A stretch of 64,000 nt of DNA from Kalmusia sp. IMI 367209 (Eukaryota; Ascomycota; Dothideomycetes; Pleosporales; Didymosphaeriaceae). The translations under genes and the position numbers were made by a program. Below, piece by piece: positions 9,801 to 22,193 of this stretch; position 1 is the first letter of the stretch; each line of letters starts with the position of its first letter. Below the pieces are notes generated by a model that worked only from the letters and a program-made list of their open reading frames with translations, was not told where the DNA came from and made no database searches. The stretch is taken from assembly GCA_027946365.1 (NCBI GenBank), contig JAPEUQ010000017.1, positions 1 to 64,000 of the forward strand, read 5' to 3'.

Positions 9801-11952
9801 TCACCACTCCGTCGGGAATAAATCCGCCTCATTGCTGCCCGTGATTGGCGATTCAAAATCTGTGAATTGATGCCTCGAGTCTAATGACTGGGGATCGTCT
9901 CTTTCTATCGTCGCTCTTGATTGTGAGGGATTCTCTTGCTGTGAAAGTACGGACCGCGAGGTAATGTCATTTCCAGCATCATCAACCGGTTCGCCATGGG
10001 ACATAAAGCTGATGTACTCCCATGGAAACGTAGGCAGACTGACCGACTGTTCATCGTTACATTGGGCGATTTCAACGGTCGTTCTGAGCTTTGTTGTCTA
10101 TATGTAATTAGTCTTAGATGTGTAGAGCAAAAGGATTGTGGAACGTGATGCCTAGCGCAACATACCAACACGCGTAATGGTTTCCAGTAGATGCTCAGAA
10201 CTTCTAATACCGTCTGAAATGTCTTGATTTTTTCTAAAATCAGCCCTGAAACTTGTATTGATTGTTCTAGTTGCGACACATGATTGCATAGCTTTAGTGA
10301 TAAATCAGTCCATGTTCGTCTCCATGTATCGGCGTACCCATGTTATGGCTGACGTACCAACACATTTGCCACTAAAAAGGCTGCGTATCCTGTGAACGGC
10401 CATAGCCTCGTTATATCCAGATCCTTAGCAATAAAATGCTGTAAAAGCTCTGCGAATATGAGACTATGCTCAAGAACTATTTTCGTATGCTTTTGCACCG
10501 ATCCTATGGTAGCTGAAGTATGTCTGTCATAGCCGGACAGGACTGGTACCATAGAAGCGTGCAAGAGAAGTCGGTTTAAAAGGTATGTCGACCAAACAGA
10601 AGTGAGCAGCTCGGGCGGCTCTTCGTAGAACTCGGCTTTGCTGTGAAGCTCATTGACTGAGAGTTTTGTGCAACTTTCGATGAAATCCAGGAGCCTGTCG
10701 ATCTCGTTGAGCTTTTCTACTTGTCGGGATTCTGAGCGCGTGGGAGTTTCTGTTAACAATTCTTGGATTTTAGCCCTTCATAGATCAGCATTGGCACTGT
10801 GAACTTGTATGAATATTGAATAAAGATCTCCACGAGTAGCGTCACGGAGTTGAAATATCACAGCTAGACTTACCAGATACCCACAAGTTTGACCAGTTCT
10901 GCTAGCAACGAACTTGCTGTTCCCCCAACCTGTCCAGTCTCAATGTTCAATTTCCATTCGAAATTCATGCTCTCGGCTTGCACGAATTCTACACCTTGAA
11001 TAGAGCCACCCTCCTCGAATCTAGCCGGTAGTGGTAAACCCGCAGCTCTTTCACACAGTCGGCAAGCGTCAAGTCCCGTACTACTAAGACAGATACTGCA
11101 CCAGCTGGCCCAAAAGGATCGTCGTCTTATTTCGTGGTCAAATTGCAGACTGCGGCTTGTAACTTTCTCACACAGCTTATTGTACCCGAGTAGTTGACTC
11201 ATTTGATAAGCTAAAGTTGCATGAATCTTGGCCCGCCGGATCTCGCCTCGTGAAAAATAGTACAGTTGCAAGATTTGCAGCGCTTGTATTCTAAGAACAG
11301 ACGGTTCGTCGGCGTGAGAGAGTACTTCCGCACTTGCAGCACGAGCCCACGACCAAGACCTCTCAAATAGTGCAGGCATGGGAAAAATGTTGATATATCT
11401 CTGGTATGGCGAATCAACTTCCTGTAAGAATACTGCAGCTTGCGCGAAAATGGCGCGGAGAAGGTAGTCTGGTAGTTTATTCAGCATGTAGACCTGGTAA
11501 TGTATCGTTTTATGAAACATGAGCGAAGCAAGATAAATGCGCTTGAAGAAAGCCTCCGCAAGAAGTAGCCCTACTTCCGTCGAAGGTAGCTCGGCTGTTG
11601 AAGCCCCTTGAAAGGTGAGAGCTGGGTGTTCTTCCTCGAGGGTATCTTGACTAATCCGCGGCCTCTTTACTGTCTCTCTCCCTGCAGATGACGATTCTGA
11701 ACGTTGGATGTCTTTTCCGCTATTTGATTGCGACGCTTTCGTTCGATTTTGCGCAATGCGCTTCCGATCTGGTGGCGCTGGGTACACGCACGCAGCTCCC
11801 TGCCTACGGCATCGTACGCAAGAGGGGATCTCACGGTCGCACCTCAGCTTCTGTTCTCTACATCGTAGGCATGCAACAACTGGCTTTCCTTGATTGCCTT
11901 GGGGTTCTTGGGATGTCAAAGTGTCGACCAAAGTAAATTCGTGTCCTTCCAT
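9801..11952 (-). CDS. Zn2Cys6 fungal-specific transcription factor
   Basis: Four exons, 11952..10874, 10775..10358, 10291..10166 and 10097..9801, all in phase, encode 639 residues. The binuclear zinc cluster lies at about residues 28-56 (ACLRCREQKLRC, then SCVRCRRQGAACVYP) with the classic C-x2-C-x6-C-x6-C-x2-C-x6-C spacing. A basic linker and the fungal-specific transcription factor middle homology region follow, with FFKRIYLASLMFHK and IRRRSFWASWCSICLSSTG. The start at 11952 is the first true ATG. It is divergent from a decayed sugar transporter only about 150 bases away and lies near a GH31 glycosidase, so a role as local regulator of sugar use is a reasonable inference. The target is unknown. 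Confidence 0.88.
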
Positions 11953-12106
11953 CCTTCCCCAGGTGGCCGCACGAGAGCAACAACGACACACCTAGTTCAA
12001 TGAGTCGAATAATGGAATAAGAGGCTAATTGTGGCGATTGGTTTGAACTAGAGCATGCACTTCTCGTGATCTGTGAGAAGACATTGCACCAAACGATTTG
12101 CTGATT

Positions 12107-13010
12107 AAGCATTACTGGAACCAATTCGTTCGAGCCATTCTCGAATTAGACACTAGCGCCATCTTTCAGGGTACAGACGGCATGCGCACCCTCATCTCCT
12201 TGTGGACAAACATGTCGCAACAATTCATCGGCCTCACCATCTTTGGCACTTTTGGCACGTATTTCTTCCAACAGGCTGGTCTTAGTGACCCATTCAAGAT
12301 CAAGTGTATTACATCATCACTTATCGCAACTGTCTTGATCATCGTACTGATTGCAGACCGTTTGGGTAGACGGTGGATTGCCTGGATGGGCACTACACTA
12401 TGCTGGTTCGCTTGTTTACTCAATGGCATCCTTGGTGTTACGAGGAAAGTTCGAGCCACTGATTTTCTTTTCGTACTTTTCGCGTGTTGTTGGAGCCAGT
12501 AAACCTTCTTAATTCTTCCTACCTTGGCTGGTCATGTGCAAACAAGATTTCAGATATTGGTTTGACGGCAAATGGGGCCGCAGGTTGGGGATTTATCGGA
12601 GAAATATCTTCGCAGCGTCTTCGTCCGTACACTGCTGGTTTCGGTGCCGCTAGTACTTGCGTCATTGGAGTGGTCGTGAATGTGCTGGTGCCAAAAATGG
12701 CAAAATGCTGCGGATTGGAACTGGGAATACAAAACTGGTTGGTTCTATGCTGGAGTTGGACTTCCATTTGCCGCGGGGGTTTGGGTTCTTGATCCCGGAA
12801 ACTAGAGGGTAAGTTTAGATGTGATGCAGTCTTATTCAAGAAAGCAGGCCGACCTTGTCCAAGTCGATCCGCAGCCGAGCTAGACGAACTCTTCGAAAGA
12901 AAGGTCAAGCCATGTCGGTTTGCGAAGATTGAGACGGCAACGCAGCGCGTTGTGAAAAGCACGATTTTCAAGTGCATCTCTGGCAGGGACGAACTTCTCC
13001 AAAAGGTATG
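12107..13010 (+). pseudogene. Decayed MFS sugar transporter, 3' half only
   Basis: Pieces in different frames read, in order, as the second half of a major facilitator sugar transporter: the central loop, then MSQQFIGLTIFGTFGTYFFQ, IADRLGRRWIAWMG, GWGFIGEISSQRLRPYTAGF, VVNVLVP, WNWEYKTGWFYAGVGLPFAA, LIPETRG and finally SAAELDELFERKVKPCRF with TATQRVVK. Frame breaks occur near 12500, 12702 and 12787; the first cannot be explained by an intron in phase. One true intron may survive after PETRG (donor GTAAG at about 12809). The N-terminal six membrane helices and the start codon are missing, because the regulator at 11952 begins only about 150 bases upstream. I conclude a truncated, inactive gene. 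Confidence 0.8.
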
Positions 13011-13539
13011 CGATTTTCCCCTAACTTTGAAGGAGCCAGATGGGTCGGGAGCTGTATCCCTCGTGCTTTAGTTTTTTTAACGGCACGATTTTTGCGTACT
13101 TGCCATCGCGTGGTAATTCACCTTCTTTGACAGATGTACCAAATAATATCGTCCTGTAAAAAAGTCAATTCAGTTCTTAGTTGACTCCAACACTATTGTG
13201 CACGACGCCGTCGACGATGCTTCCGCGTCGAAGCCATGACATCATATTAACCGGACTTTTCCACGTGACCTTCCTGTGCGGGGAAGTACCAGCGACTTGC
13301 GCCTACCTCCACAGAGCTAGAAAATCGACTGCTATAGCCGCTACGGGAGAATTGCTTCTTACCAGCATTTAATGACTCCAGAAATTTGCTGATCATGACA
13401 TGTTCTGGGCGTAGTATCGGTATATTAACCACCCGCAGCTGCATCCGTCGGTCGTTAGGACCAGGCCTTATATAATATGTAGGCTATATTGACCGCGTAC
13501 GAGTATGTTCTTTATTTTTCTCAAGTCTTCTCGTCCGCG
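13011..13539. other. GH31 promoter region
   Basis: No gene seen. TATATAA at 13469-13475 lies 71 bases before the GH31 start and is a likely TATA box. Confidence 0.4.
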
Positions 13540-15815
13540 ATGGTACGACTAAGGTCATTGCTGAGCCTGACCGCTCTCCTACCACTAGTGCTTTGTGAAT
13601 ACAAGATAACTTTGACGCAATCTTCAGGTCTATTGATCACAGATGGCAACAGAACTCTTGTTAACAATAGCGCTATCCTAGCGGGCGTGCAAAATACGAC
13701 AGTAAGCCCACTGAAGAACACCACACAAGGGCTTTCATACGCCTTTATCACACCCACTGTCGCCAAAGTCACGCTGAATACGTCGAATGCCTTCAATGGC
13801 GCGCGTTTCTCTGCAAGCAATATCTCTCGTTTCTACGGAGTATGGGAGTACCCGTTCAACAATAGAATTGACAATGCGAATGTCGCTTTCGACCTCAAGG
13901 GTGGGGGGAACAACGTCGGCATCAATTGGAGCAATGCACGCGCTCCATTCTTTCTTACATCTGCTGGGTATGGCGTCTACGCGGATACGCTGAAGATGGG
14001 GTCATATGATTTCAAGACCCCCGGAGACGCGCAATTCATTTTCAACAGCAGTAGTCTAGTGTACTACATTATATTACCAAAGGAACGTGGCGGTCTGAAG
14101 AGTCTCATAGAGCAGTATACAGAGCTTAGTGCTCGCAGTGAGATTCCTCCAACTTCTGGCTTGGGTCCAACATTCTGGTCCGACGACTTCACGCTTGACT
14201 TTCACGGTAGCGTGTCGAATGCGCAGGAAAACATCCAAGATGTCGTCAACCATCTGTACGACAATCGCATCCGAGCCACTTCCATCTTCGCGGACCGACC
14301 GTACGGCAGTGGCAACCGCTCATGGGGCAACTTTGATTTCGATCCTGTGCAGTATCCGGATCCCGTTGCCTTCATCCAAAATCTCACTGATGCCTCGGGC
14401 TTCGACTTCCAGGTCTGGATCGCAAACCGCGCTCAATCCGGTAGGTCAGCTTTTCTCATCCTTTTTCCGTGCCTTTTTCTCCTTATGTTCAAGATCAAGT
14501 CTGTCCTGTGTCTCGAGATATCCCGTCCTGGTGGATGTTTGGATGTTTCTGAATTTTGGCAGGTACCAAGCTCTTTAATGCCAGTAAAACAAATAATTGG
14601 CTATTCCCAGACAATCATCCACTCGGTGCTCTAGGCGAAGCACTCAATCTCTCGATTCCAGCTGCGTACCAGTACTTCGATGAACAGCTAAAATATTTCG
14701 CTTCCGCTGGAGTGAAAGGCTACAAGATCGATAGGGGCGAAGAAGGCGAAATGCCGGACTACGTCCAGAACGAACAGATGGCGCTATTCCTCGATCTAGC
14801 TTACGACTCGATGGTAGGAACATGGGGTAAAGGCCGCTTCTACAACTTCGCACGCTCAGCGGTGGACCGTAGTAGAGCAAAGACGCACATTTGGAACGGC
14901 GATAGCCATGCTAATTTTACGGGCCTTGCGTATAGCGTTGCATCAGGCATCCGGTCCGGCCTTATCAGCTTCGGCATTTGGGGATCCGACACAGGAGGAT
15001 ATACAAGAGAAGGAGCGTTGACCCCAACGCCAGAAGTATGGGCTCGATGGATGTGGTTCAGCACATTTTCGCCTGTTTACGAGCTTATGTTAGGCACGAA
15101 TCACACACCCTGGTATCCGCCCTACGAGAACACCAGTACATTGGCCATCATGAAACAAACGGCCAACTTGCACGCTGACCTTTTACCTTACATCAGATCG
15201 TATACCAACGATGTTGCTAAGACTGGCCTCCCAATCATCCGGGCGTTGTTCTTAGAAGCCGAAAAAGATGAGAAGACATGGGATGTAAACGACTCGTACT
15301 TCTTTGGAAGTGAGTTCTTGGTCGCGCCCGTTGTCAACGAAGGCGGGTCCCGCAGTGTGTATTTCCCAACCGGGCCATCTAATTCGTACCTCGAGTATTT
15401 CAACAAGACGCAGAGCTACCGTGCAGGTACAACAGCTACCATCAGCTCACCCCTCACTTCCATACCAGTCTTTGTGAAACAAGGTGCTATTATCCCGCGC
15501 GGCGATGTGTATCAAGGTAATGCGAAGTGGATTGCAGGCTGGACACCTGATTTAAGGCTTGAGCTGTATCCAAGTTTCGATGTGCCGGAGAGCACATTCA
15601 TATACTACGGGGATGGAGCTGAAACAACGATCATTTTGAGGACAAACAAGGCGGATAGGAGCGCGACTGTTGATACAGGCGGGCTAGAGTTCAACGGGTG
15701 GGGTGTTAAGATTGTGTGGTTCTTAAAAGGAGCGGAGGAGGGCAAAGTGATGGATATGAGCACAAAGGGCGAGGGTGGATCCTTCAAGATCACCAACATA
15801 GATACGCTTTTCTAA
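13540..15815 (+). CDS. Secreted glycoside hydrolase family 31
   Basis: Exons 13540..14440 and 14563..15815, with a 122-base intron, give 717 residues. A signal peptide (MVRLRSLLSLTALLPLVLC) precedes an N-terminal beta domain and the GH31 barrel. The likely nucleophile is Asp357 in GYKIDRGEEGE, and the likely acid/base is Asp414 in HIWNGDSHANF; GIWGSDTGGY and WARWMWFSTFSPVYELM are further GH31 landmarks. The C-terminal beta domains include SIPVFVKQGAIIPRG. Many Asn-X-Ser/Thr sites fit secretion. Family members are retaining alpha-glucosidases, alpha-xylosidases and relatives; substrate cannot be fixed from sequence alone. The gene follows a dead sugar transporter and a Zn2Cys6 regulator. Starting at 13540 rather than 13489 puts the signal peptide first. 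Confidence 0.92.
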
Positions 15816-16184
15816 GACAGTAGGCACAGCCGTTTCGTTGTTATTCGTTGAATCGAAAGATTTATTCTCAATCTCGAGCAAAGAATGACATTCGTACGCA
15901 AACTGTAACGGGAAGGCGGTGTCGGGCTTGGCGCTCCCAACTTCCGATGCACCTTGAATTCTGCCGCCCGCTAACATTTTTCGAGGGCCAAGATTTCGAG
16001 CTTCCATGACCACTCATAGTGCAGACGCGCCTTCACTCCCTTACACCCAGCGCGAACCTATCCAAACCATAACAGCTAAAAGACTGCCTCCTTCGACAAA
16101 CGACTGAAACCTCCAACTTTCCGCGCCAGACTGTAGCGATCACAACCTGTGGGCGGCGGCGGGGAAGCCTGCGCAGTTGTCAGG
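15816..16184. other. Intergenic between GH31 and KRE33
   Basis: GH31 3' region and KRE33 promoter; no further feature seen. Confidence 0.4.
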
Positions 16185-19100
16185 ATGCCGAAGAAAGCGA
16201 TGTACGGGCAATTACCTGCTAAAAAATAAAGGACCCTGCTGATATGGTTTAGTGACGCGCGGATACCCGCATTAATTCGCAATGGTGCGCAGGTACGATT
16301 GCGCGCTCTCAAATTCTCGCGTACTCCAGGCTTATACCATCACAGGAGAAGAAACGAAGCTTTTTCGTTGTTGTCGGCGACCGTCAGAAGGATGTCATAG
16401 TCAATCTTTACCACATATTACTCAATGTGGACGTAAAGCTAAACAAATCGGTACTCTGGGCGTACAAGAAAGATCTACTAGGCTTTTCAAGGTGGGCGCA
16501 CACGCTGCTTGTTGAGATTTGAGAGGCTAATCCTGGTCAAATAGTCACCGGAAGAAGCGTGAGAAGAAGATCAAGAACGAGATCAAGCGGGGTATTCGTG
16601 ATGTTGATACCGAGGACCCCTTCGAGTTATTCGTCTCCACGCAAAACGTCCGATATGTTTACTACAAAGAAACGGAGAAAATTCTGGGCAACACATATGG
16701 CATGTGTATATTACAGGACTTCGAAGCGATCACTCCGAATCTGCTTGCGCGGACGATAGAGACGGTCGAAGGAGGGGGACTGGTGATTTTGCTGCTGAAG
16801 GGCATGAATAGCTTGAAGCAGCTGTACACACTTTCTATGGACGTGCACTCCCGATACCGAACCGAAGCCCATAGCGATGTGGTTGCGCGCTTCAATGAGC
16901 GGTTTATCCTGTCGCTCGGGAAATGCGATTCTTGCCTGGTCGTAGACGACGAGTTGAACGTGCTGCCCATTTCAGGCGGCAAGCATGTCAAGCAACTACC
17001 GCCACCAGATCCAGAAGTGGAAGGCAAGACACCGAAGGCGAAGGAGTTAGAAGAGATCAAAGAGTCGTTGGCGGACACACCGCCGGTTGGCGACCTTGTT
17101 AAGCTCGCGAAGACCGTAGACCAAGCGAAAGCGCTACTCACATTTGTGGATGCGATCGCTGAGAAAACTCTCCAGAGCACAGTGACATTGACCGCTGCTC
17201 GTGGTCGAGGAAAATCTGCAGCACTAGGTGTGGCCGTGGCTGCGGCTGTTGCACATGGCTACAGCAACATCTTCATCACCTCACCAAGCCCAGAAAACTT
17301 GAAAACTCTATTCGAGTTTGTCTTTAAAGGGTTTGACGCGCTAGGATATATGGATCACCAGGATTACACCATAATGCAATCAACGAATCCGGACTTCAAC
17401 AAAGCTATCGTTCGCGTCAACGTGCATCGACAACACCGTCAAACGATTCAATACATACAGCCTCAAGATGCGTATACGCTCGGTCAAGCCGAACTGGTCG
17501 TCATTGACGAAGCTGCTGCGATACCCCTACCTCTAGTCAGAAAGCTGATGGGCCCTTACCTAGTTTTCATGGCTTCTACAATCAACGGTTACGAAGGCAC
17601 TGGACGATCATTGTCGCTGAAACTCATTCAACAGTTACGGGAACAATCTCGAGGCCGAGCAAACGGCGCCGGTCATGTCATCGACCGCTCCACAGGCAAA
17701 GAATCAAAAGATGGCACGGAGACTTCCATGGCTGGCCGCTCTCTCCGAGAAATCACGCTCTCGGAGCCGATTCGATATGCTCAAGGCGACGCCGTCGAAC
17801 GATGGCTTAATGACGTGCTTTGCCTTGACGCTACACTTCCGCGATCAAAAATGAACACCCAGGGATGCCCACATCCTTCTGAATGTGAGCTTCTCCACGT
17901 TAACCGCGATACACTTTTTTCATTCAACCCGGCTGCAGAAATGTTCCTGCAGAAGATGATGGCCCTTTACGTCGCAAGCCATTACAAAAATTCGCCTAAC
18001 GACCTTCAACTCATGTCCGATGCGCCTGCTCACCAGCTCTTTGTGCTCGTACCACCAATTAAACCAGGAGACAATAAACTTCCGGAGCCGCTCTGCGTAG
18101 TGCAGGTAGCGCTCGAGGGTCAAATTAGCAGAGAAAGCGTGCTCAGTAGTCTTAACCGAGGTCAGCGCGCTGGAGGTGACTTGATTCCGTGGATCGTCTC
18201 ACAGCAATTCCAGGACGAGAATTTTGCCGGGCTTTCCGGCGCACGTGTTATACGGATAGCAACAAATCCCGACTATATCAAGATGGGCTACGGTTCACGA
18301 GCACTAGAACTTCTTGTTGACTTTTATGATGGCAAATTTGCAAGTCTTTCAGAGAAAGAACAAAAGGAAGTTGAGGGTATGCGGAGAGTTACTGAAGAGG
18401 AGCTGGAGAACGCGACACTCCTAAAAGATGAGGTGAAGGTTAGGGAGGCAAAAAATATGCCTCCACTCTTCGCGCATCTACCTGAAATTAAGGCGCCACA
18501 ACTTGACTACGTCGGCGTATCCTACGGACTCACGCCACAGCTACACAAATTTTGGAAACGGGCATCGTTCATTCCTGTGTACCTTCGCCAAACAGCCAAC
18601 GAACTAACAGGAGAACATACGTGCGTGATGCTACGGTCACTTGAGACGACTTCTTCAGACGGCAGCTGGGTAGCCGCCTTTGCAAAAGACTTCCAACGAC
18701 GATTTCTCTCTCTTCTTTCGTACCAATTCCGTACTTTTCCAGCCGTCACATCTTTGTCAATAGATGAGTCGGCATCAGCGGGATCAAAGCTAGACGTTAG
18801 TCTTGCACCCAGATCGATACGGAAAGCAGAACTAGACGATCTTCTCAGCGCGTACGATCTGAAACGTTTGGACTCATACGCGAACAATATGCTCGACTAC
18901 CATGTCATTCTTGACATGCTGCCGACCATCGCGCATCTCTACTTCACAGGTCGACTAAAGGGCCATGTCAAAATGAGCGGGGTACAAACTGCGCTGCTCC
19001 TAGCTATTGGTTTGCAGCGAAAAGAATTTTCGGACGTAGAAAAAGAGCTAGGTCTGAATAACAGCCAGCTATTGGCTATGTTCGTGAAGGTCATTCGGAA

Positions 19101-19605
19101 GGTCGCCACGACTTTCCGTAGCATAGTCGAGGGCGCCGTAGAAGAAACATTGCCTCAAGCTATGGAGATTGAGGAGGACGGCATCGATGGCGATCCAAGA
19201 GGCGGCCCGCAGCAGAAATACAAACCCTTGGAGAAAAACCTAAATGAGGAGTTAAGGGAAGGTGGTGACGAGGTTCTCTCGGCCGAACGAGAGAGGGCGA
19301 AAGCTATGATCGATGCTCTGCCCCTAGAGAAGTAAGTAAATGAATTATTGCAAATATATGTTTTCGATGCTAATGATCAATTAAGGTACGAAATCGGAGC
19401 CGGGAGCACCGACTGGACCGACGCCGAGCGGCAGATTCGCAAAGCAACCAAGGAAGGCGGACCGACTAGTACGACTGTCAGCGTTAAAACGGGAAAGGCT
19501 AATAAGAGAAAAGCGGGTGAGGCAATAGACGAAGCGTACAAAGAGGCAGAGAAATTCAAGGATGGTGGCAAGAAGAAGAAGAGTAAATCCTCCAAGGGAA
19601 GGTAA
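16185..19605 (+). CDS. KRE33: RNA cytidine acetyltransferase (NAT10/Kre33)
   Basis: Five exons, 16185..16201, 16253..16292, 16346..16491, 16545..19331 and 19386..19605, encode 1069 residues, close to yeast Kre33 (1056). The first three are tiny: a 17-base first exon (MPKKA), then DARIPALIRNGAQ, then RSFFVVVGDRQKDVIVNLYH. The family makes N4-acetylcytidine in 18S rRNA and in tRNA with Tan1, using ATP and acetyl-CoA, in the nucleolus. Visible domains: N-terminal DUF1726 region (EKILGNTYGMCILQDFEAI), helicase-like module with Walker A GRGKSAALG near residue 288 and VIDEAAAIPLPLV, GNAT domain (RVIRIATNPDYIKMGYGSRA), and a tRNA-binding region. The tail is Lys-rich (GGKKKKSKSSKGR), a nucleolar-type signal. 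Confidence 0.95.
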
Positions 19606-20333
19606 ACAACGCATGATTGGGAGCAAGGTGGGTTCGAGTTTTGATATCCCATATTTAAATAATGAGTATTCATCCTCAAGTCAATCATCTAGCTACACTC
19701 AATAGTAGTCGCAATATTATAGGCAGAGGCGGTTTTCCTTTTACACACAAATCGAAGACACTATGCCCTGTCTTCATTACACCCACTGCATTTGTCTTCT
19801 CTGCGCCAAGCTTCCCTCTTCCATCTCTCGCTTCCTTGAGATGTACTCTCTCTCTCTCTAATGGAACCCTCATACTCGCTTCTCCCTCCCTGTCACACCT
19901 GCACCACTTCCAACTTAACACAACAGTGCATGACCGTGCTAAATCCCCGTAGCAGCGATCGCAACTCTACACCCATCCGAGACCACGACAAACTTGACGA
20001 GATAGATGACGGCGAGGCGACAGAGGGCGCAAAAGAAGGTATCGAAGGCAGTTGGCAGCTGGAGCGGAGAGGAAGTAGGTGTTTAGGAATATGGCGGTGG
20101 AGGGCAATTAAGAGTTGGTGGATTGAAAGGACATGGACAGGGGTTTATGTGAGGGTTTCGAATGTGTTCTCTCATGCATTATCTCATGCGTACATCTCAC
20201 CAAACATGCACTTGGAAACGGTTTAGTCACATCCATACACAGAGTCATCGAATTACTACCTTGGGGCTGAGCCTGATTATTCCCAAACATCTTTGTTACA
20301 TGCGTTCCTTCCCCCGTGACGTCTTCAGTCACT
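19606..20333. other. Convergent 3' regions, KRE33 and hydrolase
   Basis: About 730 bases with no supported gene. A short CT repeat lies near 19849-19859. Overlapping open frames on both strands lack family matches. Confidence 0.4.
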
Positions 20334-21209
20334 TCAATTGATCCTCTTCCTGTTCAAGAAATCTATAATCAGTCCCGCGATACTTGCTGTATGACTCTCC
20401 ACCGCAAAGTGTCCCGCATCCAAAAGATTAATCTCAGCCTTAGGCAAATCCTTCTTATACGCCTCCGCCCCAGACACCGGAAAAATAATATCGTTCCTCC
20501 CCCACGCCGCCAATAGCGGGACCTGGGTCTTGCGAAAATACTCTTGGAACTTCGGGTACAAAAGAAGATTCGTGCGATAGTCATAGAAGAGATCGAGTTG
20601 TATGTCAATGTTTCCGGGACGTTCTATGAGCGTTTGATCAAGCGTGTAAGACGTGGGGTCAATGGTGGAAGGATCGGGTTCGCCGTTCACGTACTGCCCT
20701 TTTGTGCCGGTATGGAGGAAGGGCAGGAGGGCCTCCCGAGCGGGAAGCGAGTTGTTGGTGTTCCAAAGTTCTCTAATCGGGTCCCAGAATTCTTCAAGAC
20801 CTTCTTCATAGGCGTTTCCGTTTTGGGCGATGATAGCTTGAATCTTTTCTGGGTGCTTGAGCGCGATACGTAGGCCAACGGGCGCACCGTAGTCAAATAT
20901 GTATATGGAAAACTTTTGGGGCGGGTTTGGAATTTCAGCGAGAAAGGTGTCTACTGTGTTGGCGATGTTGTCGAAGGTATGTGTGTAGGTGGCTGAGACA
21001 TTGGTGAAGCCGAAGCCCGGGAAGTCAGGAGCGATGACGCGATATTTGGAAGCGAGGAGTGGTATGAGGTTGCGGAACTGGTTGGAAGAGGAGGGAAAAC
21101 CGTGGAGGAGAAGGATGGTTGGGGAAGTTGGCGCTCCAGCTTCACGGTAGAAGACATTCTCACCAGTAGAGAGGGCGAGGAAGCGGGTAACCGTTGTAAG
21201 GAGTGTCAT
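20334..21209 (-). CDS. Alpha/beta hydrolase, epoxide hydrolase/dehalogenase-like
   Basis: One exon, 291 residues. The oxyanion motif HGFPSSS lies at residues 36-42. The nucleophile elbow FDYGAP places Asp106 as nucleophile, which points to epoxide hydrolase or haloacid/haloalkane dehalogenase relatives rather than serine esterases. Asp240 (WGRNDIIF) and His267 (DAGHFAVE) complete a likely Asp-Asp-His triad. A cap region lies at about residues 130-220. Substrate is unknown. No signal peptide is apparent, so it is probably cytosolic. It is convergent with KRE33 and has no evident partner gene. Confidence 0.87.
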   Translation of the reverse strand: MTLLTTVTRFLALSTGENVFYREAGAPTSPTILLLHGFPSSSNQFRNLIPLLASKYRVIAPDFPGFGFTNVSATYTHTFDNIANTVDTFLAEIPNPPQKFSIYIFDYGAPVGLRIALKHPEKIQAIIAQNGNAYEEGLEEFWDPIRELWNTNNSLPAREALLPFLHTGTKGQYVNGEPDPSTIDPTSYTLDQTLIERPGNIDIQLDLFYDYRTNLLLYPKFQEYFRKTQVPLLAAWGRNDIIFPVSGAEAYKKDLPKAEINLLDAGHFAVESHTASIAGLIIDFLNRKRIN

Positions 21210-22193
21210 CTTGACAATTATAATCTGTTTGAGATTGACTTCGAACTTCGGGATGCTCTGATGCTTTGATGTTGCAGCCGGGAGCTTGCTGATGTATTTC
21301 TTGAACGTTCTCTATGTACCTTTTATACTTCTTCTCTCTAACTTAATTCCAAATGCACACCGCGTTGATCCTCTGTGCAAGCCCATCGTCACGCAAGCCA
21401 TGGTGGCTATGGAACTGGTCTCTACTTCTGGTAGTAATCTTTTACATGATCAGGATGACCAAGTTCACGGAAGACGCCGTTGCATGCCGTTGGATGAGCA
21501 TTCGTATTGCTCCTTTGGTATGCCTAAACGAACTAGCCTTGCCTAGCGCGTTGCAGCTGCTGACGATTACTCATACCCTTGCACCATAACTACCAACATC
21601 GAGAACGCCAAAAATGTCCGCGGCCGAGACATGACTAAAGCTTGGGGAAGCATGTACGACATGCCGTCGGCATGTCTGCGGTGAAGGGTATTGTCGTTCT
21701 AGTCATTCCAATCTCTCGCGCGAGCAATTTTAGACATCGTGACAATTGCTCCCTGAAGCTGGTTCTGGAACATGCCAGCATTGTCACTCTAACGATTTGT
21801 GGCTGCAGTCGAAAGTAAGCTCGTGATGCAAAGAATAATTTATTGTAAGGAGTAGAGGTTAAAGTTCAGAGAGAAGATTTTGACTCGTCAATGACAAGCC
21901 TTGGCAAAGAGAGTACCAACCTGCAGAGCAGAGTGATCCTTGCTTGGCCAGGCTCCATCTCCGACTAAGGATGACGATACAAGTGTTTTCAACATTTCAA
22001 ATTATACTTGTGCGGATCCAAGTAAATAGGAATACATACTATGTTGCCCAATTTAGTATCTGCTAATGCACTTCGTAGCTGCGCTCGGAGGCCTTGCTAG
22101 CTTGGAGAGCCATAAAGTAGTAAAGGATCAGCATACTTCTGTGGTGAGGAGTGTCCATGCAAGGCGTGGTGATTTCGCGTCATGTATTATCAC
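21210..22193. other. Intergenic, no gene recognised
   Basis: Almost 1 kb. The left part is the hydrolase promoter. Two overlapping open frames near 21286-21589 look non-coding. Confidence 0.4.
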
